Below are positions 30,990 to 40,430 of a stretch of DNA of 64,000 bases, piece after piece. The stretch's first letter is position 1, and each line of letters opens with the position of its first letter. The translations under genes and the position numbers were made by a program. The notes below the pieces were generated by a model, which was not told the DNA's origin, made no database searches, and saw nothing but the letters and a program-made list of their open reading frames with translations. Source of the stretch: Haemaphysalis longicornis (lineage: Eukaryota; Arthropoda; Arachnida; Ixodida; Ixodidae); assembly GCA_013339765.2 (NCBI GenBank), contig CM023449.1, positions 111,415,778-111,479,777 on the forward strand, read 5' to 3'.

Positions 30990-31598
30990 TGTAGGGACGC
31001 AGCCCCTACGTGCGCCCGCGGAGGGTGATTACACTGCAGTGAGTGCCGGACGAACACTGATAGTGGCGTCAGTGCGTCATGGTGCCCGTGCGCGCGTGTG
31101 CGATGAACAGTGAGCCGCAACGGACACGTGTAGTGCAACAGAACCTGGAGCATGCGCACAACCAACAGAGTGGCTTAAAAGCGGCGCTCACAGGAGAAGC
31201 TGGACAGTGCGAACCGAGGGACACGCGAGGGCAGCTGCGGCCGCGGGCGGCGGCGAGCCACGACCATGACGCCCGGACCGCGAGGAGCAACCAGCGTCCG
31301 AGGCGGACGCTCTTCACCCGACCTCGGCACAAGTGCTGAAGACGTCGTCGTGAGTGTACAGCACCATGCTATACCTTTCTGGACAAGCACGGTTTCAACC
31401 TCCGCAATGTTTTCTTTACGCGCTTTCGGCGCTTGCTTGCTGTGCTTTCTTTTTGTTGCCTCCCAACCTGCCTTGTTTGTTTTTCCTGTTTTGGTTTTCC
31501 CAGGAATAAACCGGTGATTTGTTCTCATGCGGATCGGCGTTACTTCGTCGGGCAGGTTCGGGCTCGCGAACCCTTTACGCTCGAAGAGGGATCCTTCA
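30990..31598 (+). repeat. Gyp-E 3' LTR (609 bp)
   Basis: Partner of 24533-25143 with small indels and substitutions. It ends ATCCTTCA followed directly by ATATATAT. Confidence 0.94.
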
Positions 31599-31631
31599 AT
31601 ATATATATATATATATTGAAGGGGGTATATA

Positions 31632-31662
<31 letters not shown>
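31599..31662. repeat. (TA)n tract between Gyp-E and Gyp-D
   Basis: Two TA blocks separated by TTGAAGGGGG. Confidence 0.92.
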
Positions 31663-31665
<3 letters not shown>

Positions 31666-31887
31666 AAGGCCCTTGAGCAACGGGTGAACCGAGACGTTTA
31701 TTCGGCGATCAAGTGGGTTCCGAACACTGTACCCAAAGCGATGATCATAATGCACGAGGGGAGAGGATTGGGTAATGTTAATGAGAATTGCTAATGTTAC
31801 GGCGAGGAGGGAATGCGGGAGATTGCCCAGAGTGTATGAGCAGACCCTGGAGTGTCGAGCCGTGGTGACGCGACATACGGGCTCACA
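31663..31887 (-). repeat. Gyp-D 3' LTR
   Basis: Plus view TGTAAGGCCCTTGAGCAACG to CGGGCTCACA. Closely matches 38630-38847. AATAAA on the minus strand (TTTATT near 31699). Confidence 0.9.
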
Positions 31888-32095
31888 ATAATTCTCCCCT
31901 TCAAGTGAAGGCGGGGCGCCTGACCGCCAATGTTCATGAAGTACGGCGCACAAAAGGCTTCAGCCGTAATGCGTGCAGGATTTCTGTGCCACGGTATCGA
32001 TGGTCCAAAGGAGCTTGACTAGGCGTGACACGATAATTAACAGGGAATGTTTCTTCAAGAACCGTCTATGGGCTGTGAAATGGGGACGAAATTTT

Positions 32096-32601
32096 AAATG
32101 CGAATGCATTTCTTAGTCGAGCCATGTCAGGCGCCGTATGGCGTCCACGCGCCCTGCAGGTGTTATCTCTCCGCTCTCACCCCCTCTCCCATAGCAAGCA
32201 GCTGCGAGCGCGCGCGCTCCTCCTCTCCCCTAACAACCGGAGCAGGTGGTGCGGGCGGATCAGCGGTGAGTGAGTGGAGAGGAGGAGCGCGCTCGGGCGT
32301 GTGAGGGCGCTCGCATCGCGGGAGCTTGCCGGAGCTCCCGCGTGTGTGGGAGAGTGTAGGCGAGGGTAGGCGCGGTTCTTCGGTGTTTCTCCTCTCGACG
32401 CTCGCCCCCACTCTCCCACCCCGCATGCTTTTCAAAGACCCTTTGACTGTGCACTTTACCGACCACAAGGCAGTGATCGTGGCCGTCAAGTACAACGACA
32501 ACACAAACAGGTGTTAAATAAATGGTTACGCTACAAATCACCGTCTACTCATTATTTATAAATTCCGCGCACTCTCGCGCAAAATATATGCATTCGCATT
32601 T
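32096..32601. mobile_element. ~505-bp TIR element (MITE-like) inside Gyp-D integrase
   Basis: Ends AAATGCGAATGCAT and ATGCATTCGCATTT are perfect 14-bp inverted repeats. The interior is GC-rich and non-coding in any recognisable way. It interrupts the region matching the Gyp-C integrase tail (about 19000). A clear target-site duplication was not found. Confidence 0.6.
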
Positions 32602-32609
32602 CCTCACGA

Positions 32610-33093
32610 TTCCCTTCGGGGAGGTGGGTGAATTTTTTCATATAGTCGTGGTCTTCGACTGGGCGTCAAAAGTAAGACCTCGTTACCAGGGCAGAACCGA
32701 ACAGTACGGTGGCTGGTGTCGTAGCGGTCCTTGCGGTCGTGCTGGCTGGCTTCAGTCTGCAGACGAGCCATTAGACGGCAATAGTTTACACGGGAGAGAA
32801 CTGTTCTGAGGAGGGGCTTGAGGTCGAAACGGGAGCCGATAAAATTGTGGTGCCCAGAATGAACGATGGGTCGTGGCCGAATACGAGGAAATATGATGAA
32901 TAGCTGGTGGTCCGTTGAACTGCAGTATCATAAGCCAACGTAACAAATGGAAGAATTGTGTCACAGTTGGTGTGATCAGGTCGAATGTAAATAGAAAGCA
33001 TATCCGAGAGTGTCCGGTGCAATCTTTCAGTGAGGTCGTTCGTTTGCGGGTGGTAGGAGGAAGTGGTTCTGTGGACTGTGTTCGAAGCACGAA
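32610..33093 (-). pseudogene. Gyp-D integrase, core end and tail
   Basis: Frames 32786-33022 and 32752-33090 contain TLSDMLSIYIRPDHTNCDTI and LPFVTLAYDTAVQ, matching Gyp-C. The Glu block LTERLHRTLSDM lies near 33030. Frame changes occur, and the distal tail is cut by the TIR element. Confidence 0.8.
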
Positions 33094-33312
33094 GTACAGC
33101 CGGTAAAACGCTTGTCTATAACAGCGATTTCAACTTCAACCAGCTACATCCGAAAACTGCCGAAACATACTCGTTCCAATATGTCGGAGGCAAAAGCGAA
33201 GGGCTAAGACTTCATGATTCCGCAGTAGTTTTATTCAAATCCCGCTCCGGCGAGCAGGATAGGGCTGAGAGTACGAACGCTGTGTTATAGACAAGCCTTT
33301 TACCGGCTGTAC
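33094..33312. mobile_element. 219-bp TIR element (MITE-like) inside Gyp-D integrase
   Basis: Arms 33094-33126 and 33278-33312 read GTACAGCCGGTAAAA and on to TATAACAGCG, inverted, about 33 bp with a few differences. It splits integrase between the second catalytic Asp and the catalytic Glu. The interior has no ORF of note. Confidence 0.75.
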
Positions 33313-33319
33313 ATCTTCA

Positions 33320-33849
33320 ACAACACTGGACAGAAAAACCCTGCCGCGATCACTCAAAAGAACAGGAGGGGCGCAATGGCGCAAGAGTATTGCGCGCAGG
33401 AACAAGTCTGCGACCTCTGCTGCGCAGCCAGAGCGAATGGGCGCGGTTTCTGCATAACGTGTTAGGTGGTCAACTGCTGTCACAATTCACCGATATCCTG
33501 CAGCCGTACAAGGAAGAGGCCCGTAGAGATCTATACCAACCGTTTGGAAAGGCATAGACGGACACGGAAGCGGCTGTAACAGTTCGGCAGGCGGGGATGT
33601 GGATCTCTTGCGCTCCTGATAAGATGGGCACGAAGCGATGTAACGGGCAACGCAGGTGGACAGGCCGGGCCAAAAGAAACGACTGCGGATGCGCTCGTAG
33701 GTTTTACTGAAGCCTAGGTGGCCCGCTGTGGCATCGTCGTGCAGCGCTTCTAGTATCTGCGTGCGGATGGAGCGTGGCGCAAAGGGAACCCATCGGTGGC
33801 CAGAAGAGAGATGAGTAGAACGGTACAAGATGCCGTCCAAAAACTTCAA
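33320..33849 (-). pseudogene. Gyp-D integrase N-terminal half
   Basis: 33487-33849 has HDDATAGHLGFSKTYERI, SRFFWPGLSTCVARYI and VGIDLYGPLPC, so the first catalytic Asp is intact. 33235-33483 has TAVDHLTRYAETAPI and VLLSDRGRVFLSS. A frame change near 33485 joins them. In the zinc region the usual CxxC reads CPSY, so its last Cys is lost. Confidence 0.85.
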
Positions 33850-33859
33850 TTGTTGAAGC

Positions 33860-34667
33860 GGCCGACGGGACCTGCTGTTTGGAGGAGGTGATGAGCCGGT
33901 AGCTGGTCGATCATTCCACGGCAGTATGTATCGGCCCTCTGAAAGAGAAGGCAGGCCCGAGAGGTCTTCAACTGCTACAACGATGACAGGTGCGATGGGA
34001 AGGACCGTGCTGAGGGATAATGACGTGGAATTCTTGTTCGACCCCAGAGGGCAAAGAGAAAGTGCATCGCATCCTGATTCTTTTTCCCGGACCTGTATGT
34101 GACAGTAAAGTCATATTCTTTGGAGTCGAATAACCCATCGTCCGAGCCGTCCTGAAATATTTTTCAGCGTCTGCAACCAGCACAGAGCGTGGTGGTCAGT
34201 CAACTACTGTGAAGTGGCGGCCGTAGAGGTAAGGTCAAAATTTTTTAACGGCCCAAACCACAGCGAGACAGTCTTGCTCGGTCAGTTGTGTAGTTTTTCT
34301 CGCCGGTGCTGCGGGTACGACTGATGCAAGAAACCACCTTTTCTTGGCGTTCATCATCAGACTGCAGCAGCACAGCGCCGATTCCGTGGCCACTGCCATC
34401 CGTGTGCAGAACAACAGGGCGAGACTCATCAAAATGGCATAGTACCCGGCCCTGAGGTGAGCGCGTGCTTGAGTTGTCCGTAAAGCTTCCTCACAGTCGT
34501 CCGACCATACAAAGGGTGTTCTGGAGTGTAGCAGCTTGTTGAGTGGGGAAGCAACTACAGCAAAGTTGCGGACGAAACGGCGCAAGTAAGACGCTAGGCC
34601 AAGAAAGCTGCGTAGGGCTTTTGCTGTTGTGGCCGTGGGAAACACCTGCGGCCGTAAATTATCGCAG
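33860..34667 (-). pseudogene. Gyp-D RNase H and RT connection
   Basis: 34235-34708 has TTAKALRSFLGLASYLRRFV and NFAVVASPLNKLL, followed by RNase H remnants (LTEQDCLAVVWAVKKF). 33968-34183 has further RNase H sequence (GYSTPKNMTLL frame). Several frameshifts are present. The 5' edge is the insertion near 34668. Confidence 0.78.
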
Positions 34668-35812
34668 TGTGCATCTCGCACGGGTCTGTGCTGCTGCGAG
34701 ATGCACACTTATGTGCACTGCATTTGTACTTTAGTCCGCTTTTAGGACCAATGAAGGCAGGTGTGGATTGATAATGCTATCGTATTTCCTATTTTTTCAA
34801 GGTTTTGGTTATAATTTAAGTCAATTAATAAAAACTACTTAGATACCAATTACAGTGAACTGTTTACCTTCACAGAGACTTGTGCACTTTAGCTACAGGT
34901 CGTTTGCTCGCAAGACAATGTTTTGTGCTGGAACGACCGGCAGTTCAGACACGGCATGAGGTGATTGTATGCAATGTGAACAGCAAACCTTCCTAGTGTT
35001 GCGTAATGGGGATGAGAGCATGCACATCCGAAAAGGGAGACATGTAATTTATAATACAATGAGTATTTTAGGAAACTGATCTGCAACCTTTTTTGAGAAG
35101 AGGTTGTCGAGATATCATGATTGTGTTTTACAGCTTGATGTGTAAAGCCCGCATTGGGGAGAAAAAAAGAAAAAGAAAGTCGCAACACGCACCCTGCCCA
35201 TATGTGGTGGCAAACATGTAGTAAGCTGTTAAGGTCTTGGTGTTAAAGCACGCAGTTATTTGAGCAAAATATACTTATTGGAGAGTTAATCAGTCGTTAG
35301 GTGTAAAAATCGGCTACATCAAAACAAGACAAAAGGCGACTGGTAATTCATAAGTTCCTTGGTATCTCCCTTTTTATGAATCACAACTACGTTGGCGTTT
35401 TTACAGGCTACGGGCACTTTTTGAGCCCTTCAGCACTCCGAAAATAATGACGCAGGCTTTTCCGGTACTATATCTCCTCCCGGATTGGTGGAGAATCAGT
35501 GTACTTACTTCCGTTTTTGTTTTCCAGGGTATGTTCTAGCCTCTCGAGACGTTCCTCTAGCTGCCTGAGGAGGCTGGTCCTGAAGTTCATCTTGGGATAC
35601 GGAACAGGCTTTCCGTTTTGTGGTGGGGAAGTTGAGTTCTCCTGCTCTTAAAGACGTGGTTTGTATGTGCAAATGGAAGCAGTATAGGAGGACCATAAAA
35701 GATGTAATTTTGCAGGGTTATTATGAAACCAAATTACGAGCTATTGCTCTTGTATTGACATTAAACGAAGCCTTATCGCCCACACCCCCATTTATTCCGT
35801 TTAAACACTGCC
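34668..35812. other. ~1.1-kb unclassified insertion in Gyp-D RT
   Basis: Aligning Gyp-D with Gyp-C shows RT homology stopping near 34668 and resuming near 35812. The left edge has an inverted repeat, GTGTGCATCTCGCA...TGCGAGATGCACAC (about 34668-34709). The interior is AT-rich; a 63-89-residue ORF pair at 35505-35889 was not recognised. About 40 bp of RT is lost at the site, so it may be a replacement rather than a clean insertion. Confidence 0.6.
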
Positions 35813-36430
35813 TAGAACCTTTATGCTTCTTGTGGCGAAACGGCACTTCTTGGTGTTTAACTGAAGACCCGCATTCGCGAGGCATGTAAGAACCTCATCG
35901 AGCCGTTTCAAGTGCTCAGTGAAAATTGAAGAAAAAATAACGATGTCGTCCAAATAACAGAGGCATGTTCTCCATTTAAGGCCCCGAAGAACATTGTCGA
36001 TGATTCGCTCGAAAGTCGCAGGAGCGTTACATAGTCCGAAAGGCATTACAATAAATTCATATAGTCCATCAGGGGTGGCAAATGCTCTCTTTTCTTTATC
36101 GAACTCGTTCATTGGAGTTTGCCAATAGCCTGAGCGGAGGTCAAGGCTGGAAAAATATTCCGCTCCTTGTAGGCAGTCCAGGGCATCGGATATACATCCT
36201 TTCGGGTAAGTCTGTTGAGTGCGCGGTAATCGATACACAATCGAACGTATTCGTCTTTTTGCTTAAAGAGGACCATGGGGGACAACCAAGGGCTGTTTGA
36301 TGGGATGATAATTTTGCATTCAAGCCATATCGGCGACATTCTCACTGATGACTTTTCGTTCGGAGGAAGACACGCGGTATGGACGGCGGCAAACAATACG
36401 GGATCCATCTGTTTTGATCGGTGCGTTGCG
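35812..36430 (-). pseudogene. Gyp-D reverse transcriptase N-terminal and palm part
   Basis: 35801-36238 has SSLDLRSGYWQTPMNEFDKE, DGLYEFIVMPFGLCNAPATF and CYLDDIVIFSS (YLDD codons 35945-35956). 36109-36408 has SPMVLFKQKDEYVRLCIDYR and ALNRLTRKDVYPMP. A short deletion near 36190 merges DDAL-coding sequence. The catalytic Asp pair is intact. Confidence 0.85.
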
Positions 36431-36837
36431 ACGGAAGTTTGGCCAAGCGTAGTACAATTCGAATCAAATAAGAATTTGTGCTTGTTCAGGAGGTCTAGTA
36501 AAGAGCCGTTGCGTGGGGGGAGAGGTCAGAGCTGATTGCGGGCAGATAGAGCCGGGTGCAACGGTTTAGAGGGCAAACTTGGGCAGGAGGAAATAGGGGA
36601 GAGGGGAACAACACAGGTGGCTTCGGAGTCAGCAGCGGTAGCCACAGTGGTGCCTTGACGAAGGAGAATCAGGTTCAGGAGTAACGTTCGTGGCCACGAG
36701 TGTGGCCGACCCACAGAAGAAGCGCACAAGACAGATGGCGATTCACGATGCTCTTGTTGGGAGAAACGGAGGCACAGGGAAGGATGAGTACGTCCCCCTC
36801 ACGACAGTTGCCACCGCGAACAGAAATTTTGGTCTCA

Positions 36838-37215
36838 CTACCAGGTTTGAGGACGAAATCGGCACTTGCCACGAAGCACTGCTGTTGACGTCAGGAACAC
36901 CGTATAGTCCGTAGCGGTGATCTCGATGTCGGGGTATCGGCAGGAGATGACTGCGGATGCCGATGATAGAAAGTCCCATCCCGGAATGAGTTCATGGGAG
37001 CAGCTAGGTAACACCGCGCACTGAATATGGTGCCGAATTCCCTCTATCAAAACACGTATTGTACAGTATCCGTATGTCCCGAGCACCTCTCGATCAGCAC
37101 CACACAACGAAGGTCCAGCATACGGGGTAGTCCCTTTCGGAGGCGCGAACACAACTTTTCATTAATCACTGATACACTTGCTCCGGTATCACAAGGGCAT
37201 CAACACGAAAAATTC
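36838..37215 (-). pseudogene. Gyp-D aspartic protease, frameshifted at the active site
   Basis: Minus-strand sequence near 37170-37190 encodes DTGASVSVINEKL, but one nucleotide is missing just before the catalytic Asp, so the upstream frame reads DALVIPEQ. Downstream, SHELIPGWDFLS (36838-37152) is the second signature, with P where related copies have L. Confidence 0.78.
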
Positions 37216-37247
37216 ATTCAACTTCCACGACAATGTGTTTAATGCTC

Positions 37248-38554
37248 TTAATCGAAGGAGTTTTTTTTTCTTTTGATACGTGCAGTTGCCCTCCAGAAAC
37301 TGCAAGGCGCTAGTTTCCGATTGGTTGTCATTGGAGCGGGTCGCGGGTCGAAGAGGTGACAGAGAGCGGCGATATGGTAAGGGTGAGCGTCGCCGTGATG
37401 GACGGCTGGGGCCGAGGCGGGCCGGAACGAGGTTGGGTGTTGGCGATGGGCGACGCGGGGGCGAACCATATGTGCCACGTCGGGACCCGTAAGAAAAGGC
37501 AATGTCGCGTTCGAACGGTGCGAAACCCAGCGCCGTTCATCTTGCTGACGTCGTCGACAGAAACGAGATATGTGCCCGTGAATCCCGCAATAATAGCAGA
37601 CGGGGCGGTCACCCGGGAAGAGCTGGCGGCCAGGGTGCATGTTCGTGTTGTATCCCCGTGGCATGCTTGCTGCGGATATCGCTGTTAAGTGTCCGTGGGT
37701 CGACGGGGCTTCTATTGGTAAGGGCGGTTTGGATGCGATTGGCCGAGTAGGACAGTGTGGGAGTCGTAGGACCAGGAGACGTCGAGTGCGTCACACCCGC
37801 AATAAGATGCCAGCTCCGCTTTCCACCAGGTCGCGCAGCTGAGGAGCTTCCATGCGAAAGTGATCGTGGAGGAGAAAGCGGGTCGCTCAGCTGCAGCTCT
37901 TCGCGAATGATTTGGCGTATGAGAAACCGTAAGTCCGTATCTCCTTTGACGGCGTAGCCAGAGCAGACGGTTATAAACGGAACAGCCTGCAATTTGTCTA
38001 GACGCTGGGAGGTTGCTGCGCTCATCGCTGACGCTCGTCGGATTTTGAACCGCGAGGGCGTTGAACGCGGAAGAAGCGATGTCCTTCAGGATGTGGCGAG
38101 CCACTTTCGGCCCCGGGCATGCTTGGATCCACGCGGCGGCAGAGAGCAAGGACGTCCTCTATGTATGAGGTATACGTCTCGTCAGAGCGCTGATGCCGAG
38201 TGGCCAGCTTCCGTTCGCCTCGTCCGACCGAGCTGCTGTCATGCAAAATATCTTCCGCAGCTCCTGGCAAAAGCTGGCCCAGTCGTCGATGCGGTGTGCA
38301 TTGTTCAGAAACCATTTTTTTGTCACCTCGTCCAACGAAAAGGAAACCTGCTGCAGCTTCGCCGCGTCACCCCAACAGTTGAAAGCACTGACCCGAGCAT
38401 ACTCATCCAACCAGTCATCGACGTCTTCACCGCGGAGGCCCGCGAAATGCGGGGGGTCGCGCTCGGGGCGGGTGACGGCAAATGCCAGAGGCACAGGAGT
38501 GGAGGCGCCAGCGTGGCTGCTTCCGGCCTCATGCTGCATCTGTGTTGAAGGCAA
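37248..38554 (-). pseudogene. Gyp-D gag
   Basis: 38159-38554: RDPPHFAGLRGEDVDDWLDE, YARVSAFNCWGD, VTKKWFLNNAHRIDDWASFC. 38022-38315: SDETYTSYIEDVLALCRRVD. 37609-38149: FNALAVQNPTSVSDE and REELQLSD. 37248-37664: CCHC knuckle CYYCGIHGHISRFC with a basic tail. At least three frame changes. It matches Gyp-C gag block for block. Confidence 0.85.
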
Positions 38555-38629
38555 ACGGCGACCAGGACGGAGCTCCAGGGGTGCGCTTGGAAGGCGTTGA
38601 GGACAGGACCGAGGTCAACCTCCACCAAT

Positions 38630-38847
38630 TGTAAGGCCCTTGAGCAGCGGGTTGACCGGGACGTTTATTCGGCGATCCAGTGGGTTCCAAACACCGTACC
38701 GAGAGCGATGTTGATGATGCAAGAGGGGAGAGGATTGGGTAATGTTAATGAGAATGATAATGTTACGGCGAGGAGGGAATGCGAGAGATTGCCCAGAACA
38801 GTCCCTGGGAGTGTCCGGGCCGTGGTGACGCGACATACGCGCTCAGA
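38630..38847 (-). repeat. Gyp-D 5' LTR
   Basis: Plus view TGTAAGGCCCTTGAGCAGCG to GCGCTCAGA. Partner of 31663-31887. Followed outward by a long (TA)n tract. Confidence 0.9.
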
Positions 38848-39212
<365 letters not shown>

Positions 39213-39371
39213 AAATGAGGGGCTCGTTGAGGAAATACAGAAAGAAAGGTCGGCAGTCTAGAACGCCAAGGGAGGCAAGGGGTGTTGTTAGGCTCTTTTT
39301 TTTTACTACGGTTAGTCAAGTTAACGTTTTTTTAAATATGTGGAAGAACGAAAGAAAGAAAGAAAAACGCG

Positions 39372-39444
39372 CGCCCAGAGTGGGGACCGAACCCACGCCT
39401 TTCGATTAGACCTCGAATGCCTTACCGATTCGGCTATCTGGGCG
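39372..39444 (-). tRNA. tRNA-like module (Arg-TCT-like)
   Basis: 73 nt on the minus strand: acceptor CGCCCAG/CTGGGCG (perfect 7 bp), D arm GCC...GGC with A-box-like TAGCCGAATCGGTAAGG, anticodon stem TTCGA/TCGAA, loop GGTCTAA (anticodon TCT), T arm GTGGG/CCCAC with loop TTCGGTC. All stems pair. Position 33 is G instead of U, so a repeat-borne tRNA relic is more likely than a working tRNA-Arg. Confidence 0.5.
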
Positions 39445-39724
39445 ACTGTGTGCTCCTTCACTTTCTGGGGTATTTATATTTACTAGAACTGTATCTGACA
39501 CTTTGAGGGTGGTAGCCAGCGCCACTCTGACTACAAGGGGAGAAGGGGAACTTCTTTTCAAGCCCCGGGGCGTGACTCGAAGGTCTACAGCCTGTCATGA
39601 GCGGGTAACTGGCGGGAAGCCCTCTTATGCTACCTAGGCATCAAGGCTGCCAGATCCGAGACCCTCGCTAGGCTTTCCCAGAATAATATAGTTAGTAAAT
39701 GAGGGGCTCGTTGAGGAAATACAG

Positions 39725-39784
39725 ATATTGGTAAGGCATTCGAGGTCTAATCGAAAGGTGTGGGTTCGGTCCCCACTCTGGGCG
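39725..39784 (+). pseudogene. Truncated tRNA-like module
   Basis: Plus-strand copy of the 39372-39444 module. The acceptor 5' strand and part of the D arm are missing; the anticodon and T arms are retained. It lies at the turn of the inverted cluster. Confidence 0.6.
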
Positions 39785-40130
39785 CGTGTTTTTCTTTCTT
39801 TCGTTCTTCCACATATTTAAAAAAACGTTAACTTGACTAACCATAGTAAAAAAAAGAGCCTAACAACACCCCTTGCCTCCCTTGGCGTTCTAGACTGCCG
39901 ACCTTTCTTTCTGTATTTCCTCTGGCAGCCTTGATGCCTAGGTAGCATAAGAGGGCTTCCCGCCAGTTACCCGCTCATGACAGGCTGTAGACCTTCGAGT
40001 CACGCCCCGGGGCTTGAAAAGAAGGTCCCCTTCTCCCCGTGTAGTCAGAGTGGCGCTGGCTACCACCCTCAAAGTGTCAGATACAGTTCTAGTAAATATA
40101 AATACCCCAGAAAGTGAAGGAGCACACAGT

Positions 40131-40203
40131 CGCCCAGATAGCCGAATTGGTAAGGCATTCGAGGTCTAATTGAAAGGCGTGAGTTCGGTCACCACTCTGG
40201 GCG
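40131..40203 (+). tRNA. tRNA-like module, inverted copy
   Basis: Full 73-nt copy on the plus strand. Relative to 39372-39444, changes weaken the anticodon stem and T stem (GTGAG with ACCAC). Same anticodon TCT and non-U33. Pseudogene-grade. Confidence 0.45.
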
Positions 40204-40332
40204 CGTGTTTGTCTTTCTTTCTTTCGTTCTTCCACATATTTAAAAAACGTTAACTTGACTAACCGTAGTAAACAAAAAAGAGCCTAACAACACCCCTTGC
40301 CTCCCTTGGCGTTCTAGACTGCCGACCTTTCT

Positions 40333-40337
<5 letters not shown>

Positions 40338-40404
<67 letters not shown>

Positions 40405-40430
40405 AATATATATATATATTTATAAATTTG
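40338..40430. repeat. (TA)n tract
   Basis: Imperfect TA array at the end of the tRNA-repeat cluster. Confidence 0.92.

Larger units (their letters stand above)
24533..31598 (+). mobile_element. Gyp-E: complete-structure Ty3/Gypsy LTR retrotransposon
   Basis: LTRs 24533-25143 and 30990-31598, TG...CA, about 95% or more identical by eye. PBS TGGCGCCCAACGTGG (25145-25159), gag, a minisatellite, protease, RT (YMDD), RNase H, integrase (DD-E) and PPT (G-rich, 30973-30989) follow in canonical order. Both flanks are ATAT within (TA)n. It is a different lineage from Gyp-A to D: different PBS, longer LTR, YMDD instead of YLDD. Frameshifts and stops in gag, RT and between RNase H and integrase make it non-autonomous. 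Confidence 0.94.
31663..38847 (-). mobile_element. Gyp-D: Ty3/Gypsy element with three later insertions
   Basis: LTRs 31663-31887 and 38630-38847 (TG...CA, ~220 bp) bound gag, protease, RT, RNase H and integrase on the minus strand. The PPT GAAGGGGAGAATTATT adjoins the 3' LTR, and TGGTGGAGG adjoins the 5' LTR. Same lineage as Gyp-C by protein motifs. Insertions: a TIR element at ~32096-32601, a 219-bp TIR element at 33094-33312, and ~1.1 kb of unknown sequence in RT (~34668-35812). Both outer flanks are (TA)n. Confidence 0.9.

Noticed and set aside
24533..31598. Infectious retrovirus with env
   Set aside because: After integrase there is only ~170 bp before the PPT and 3' LTR, leaving no room for an env gene.
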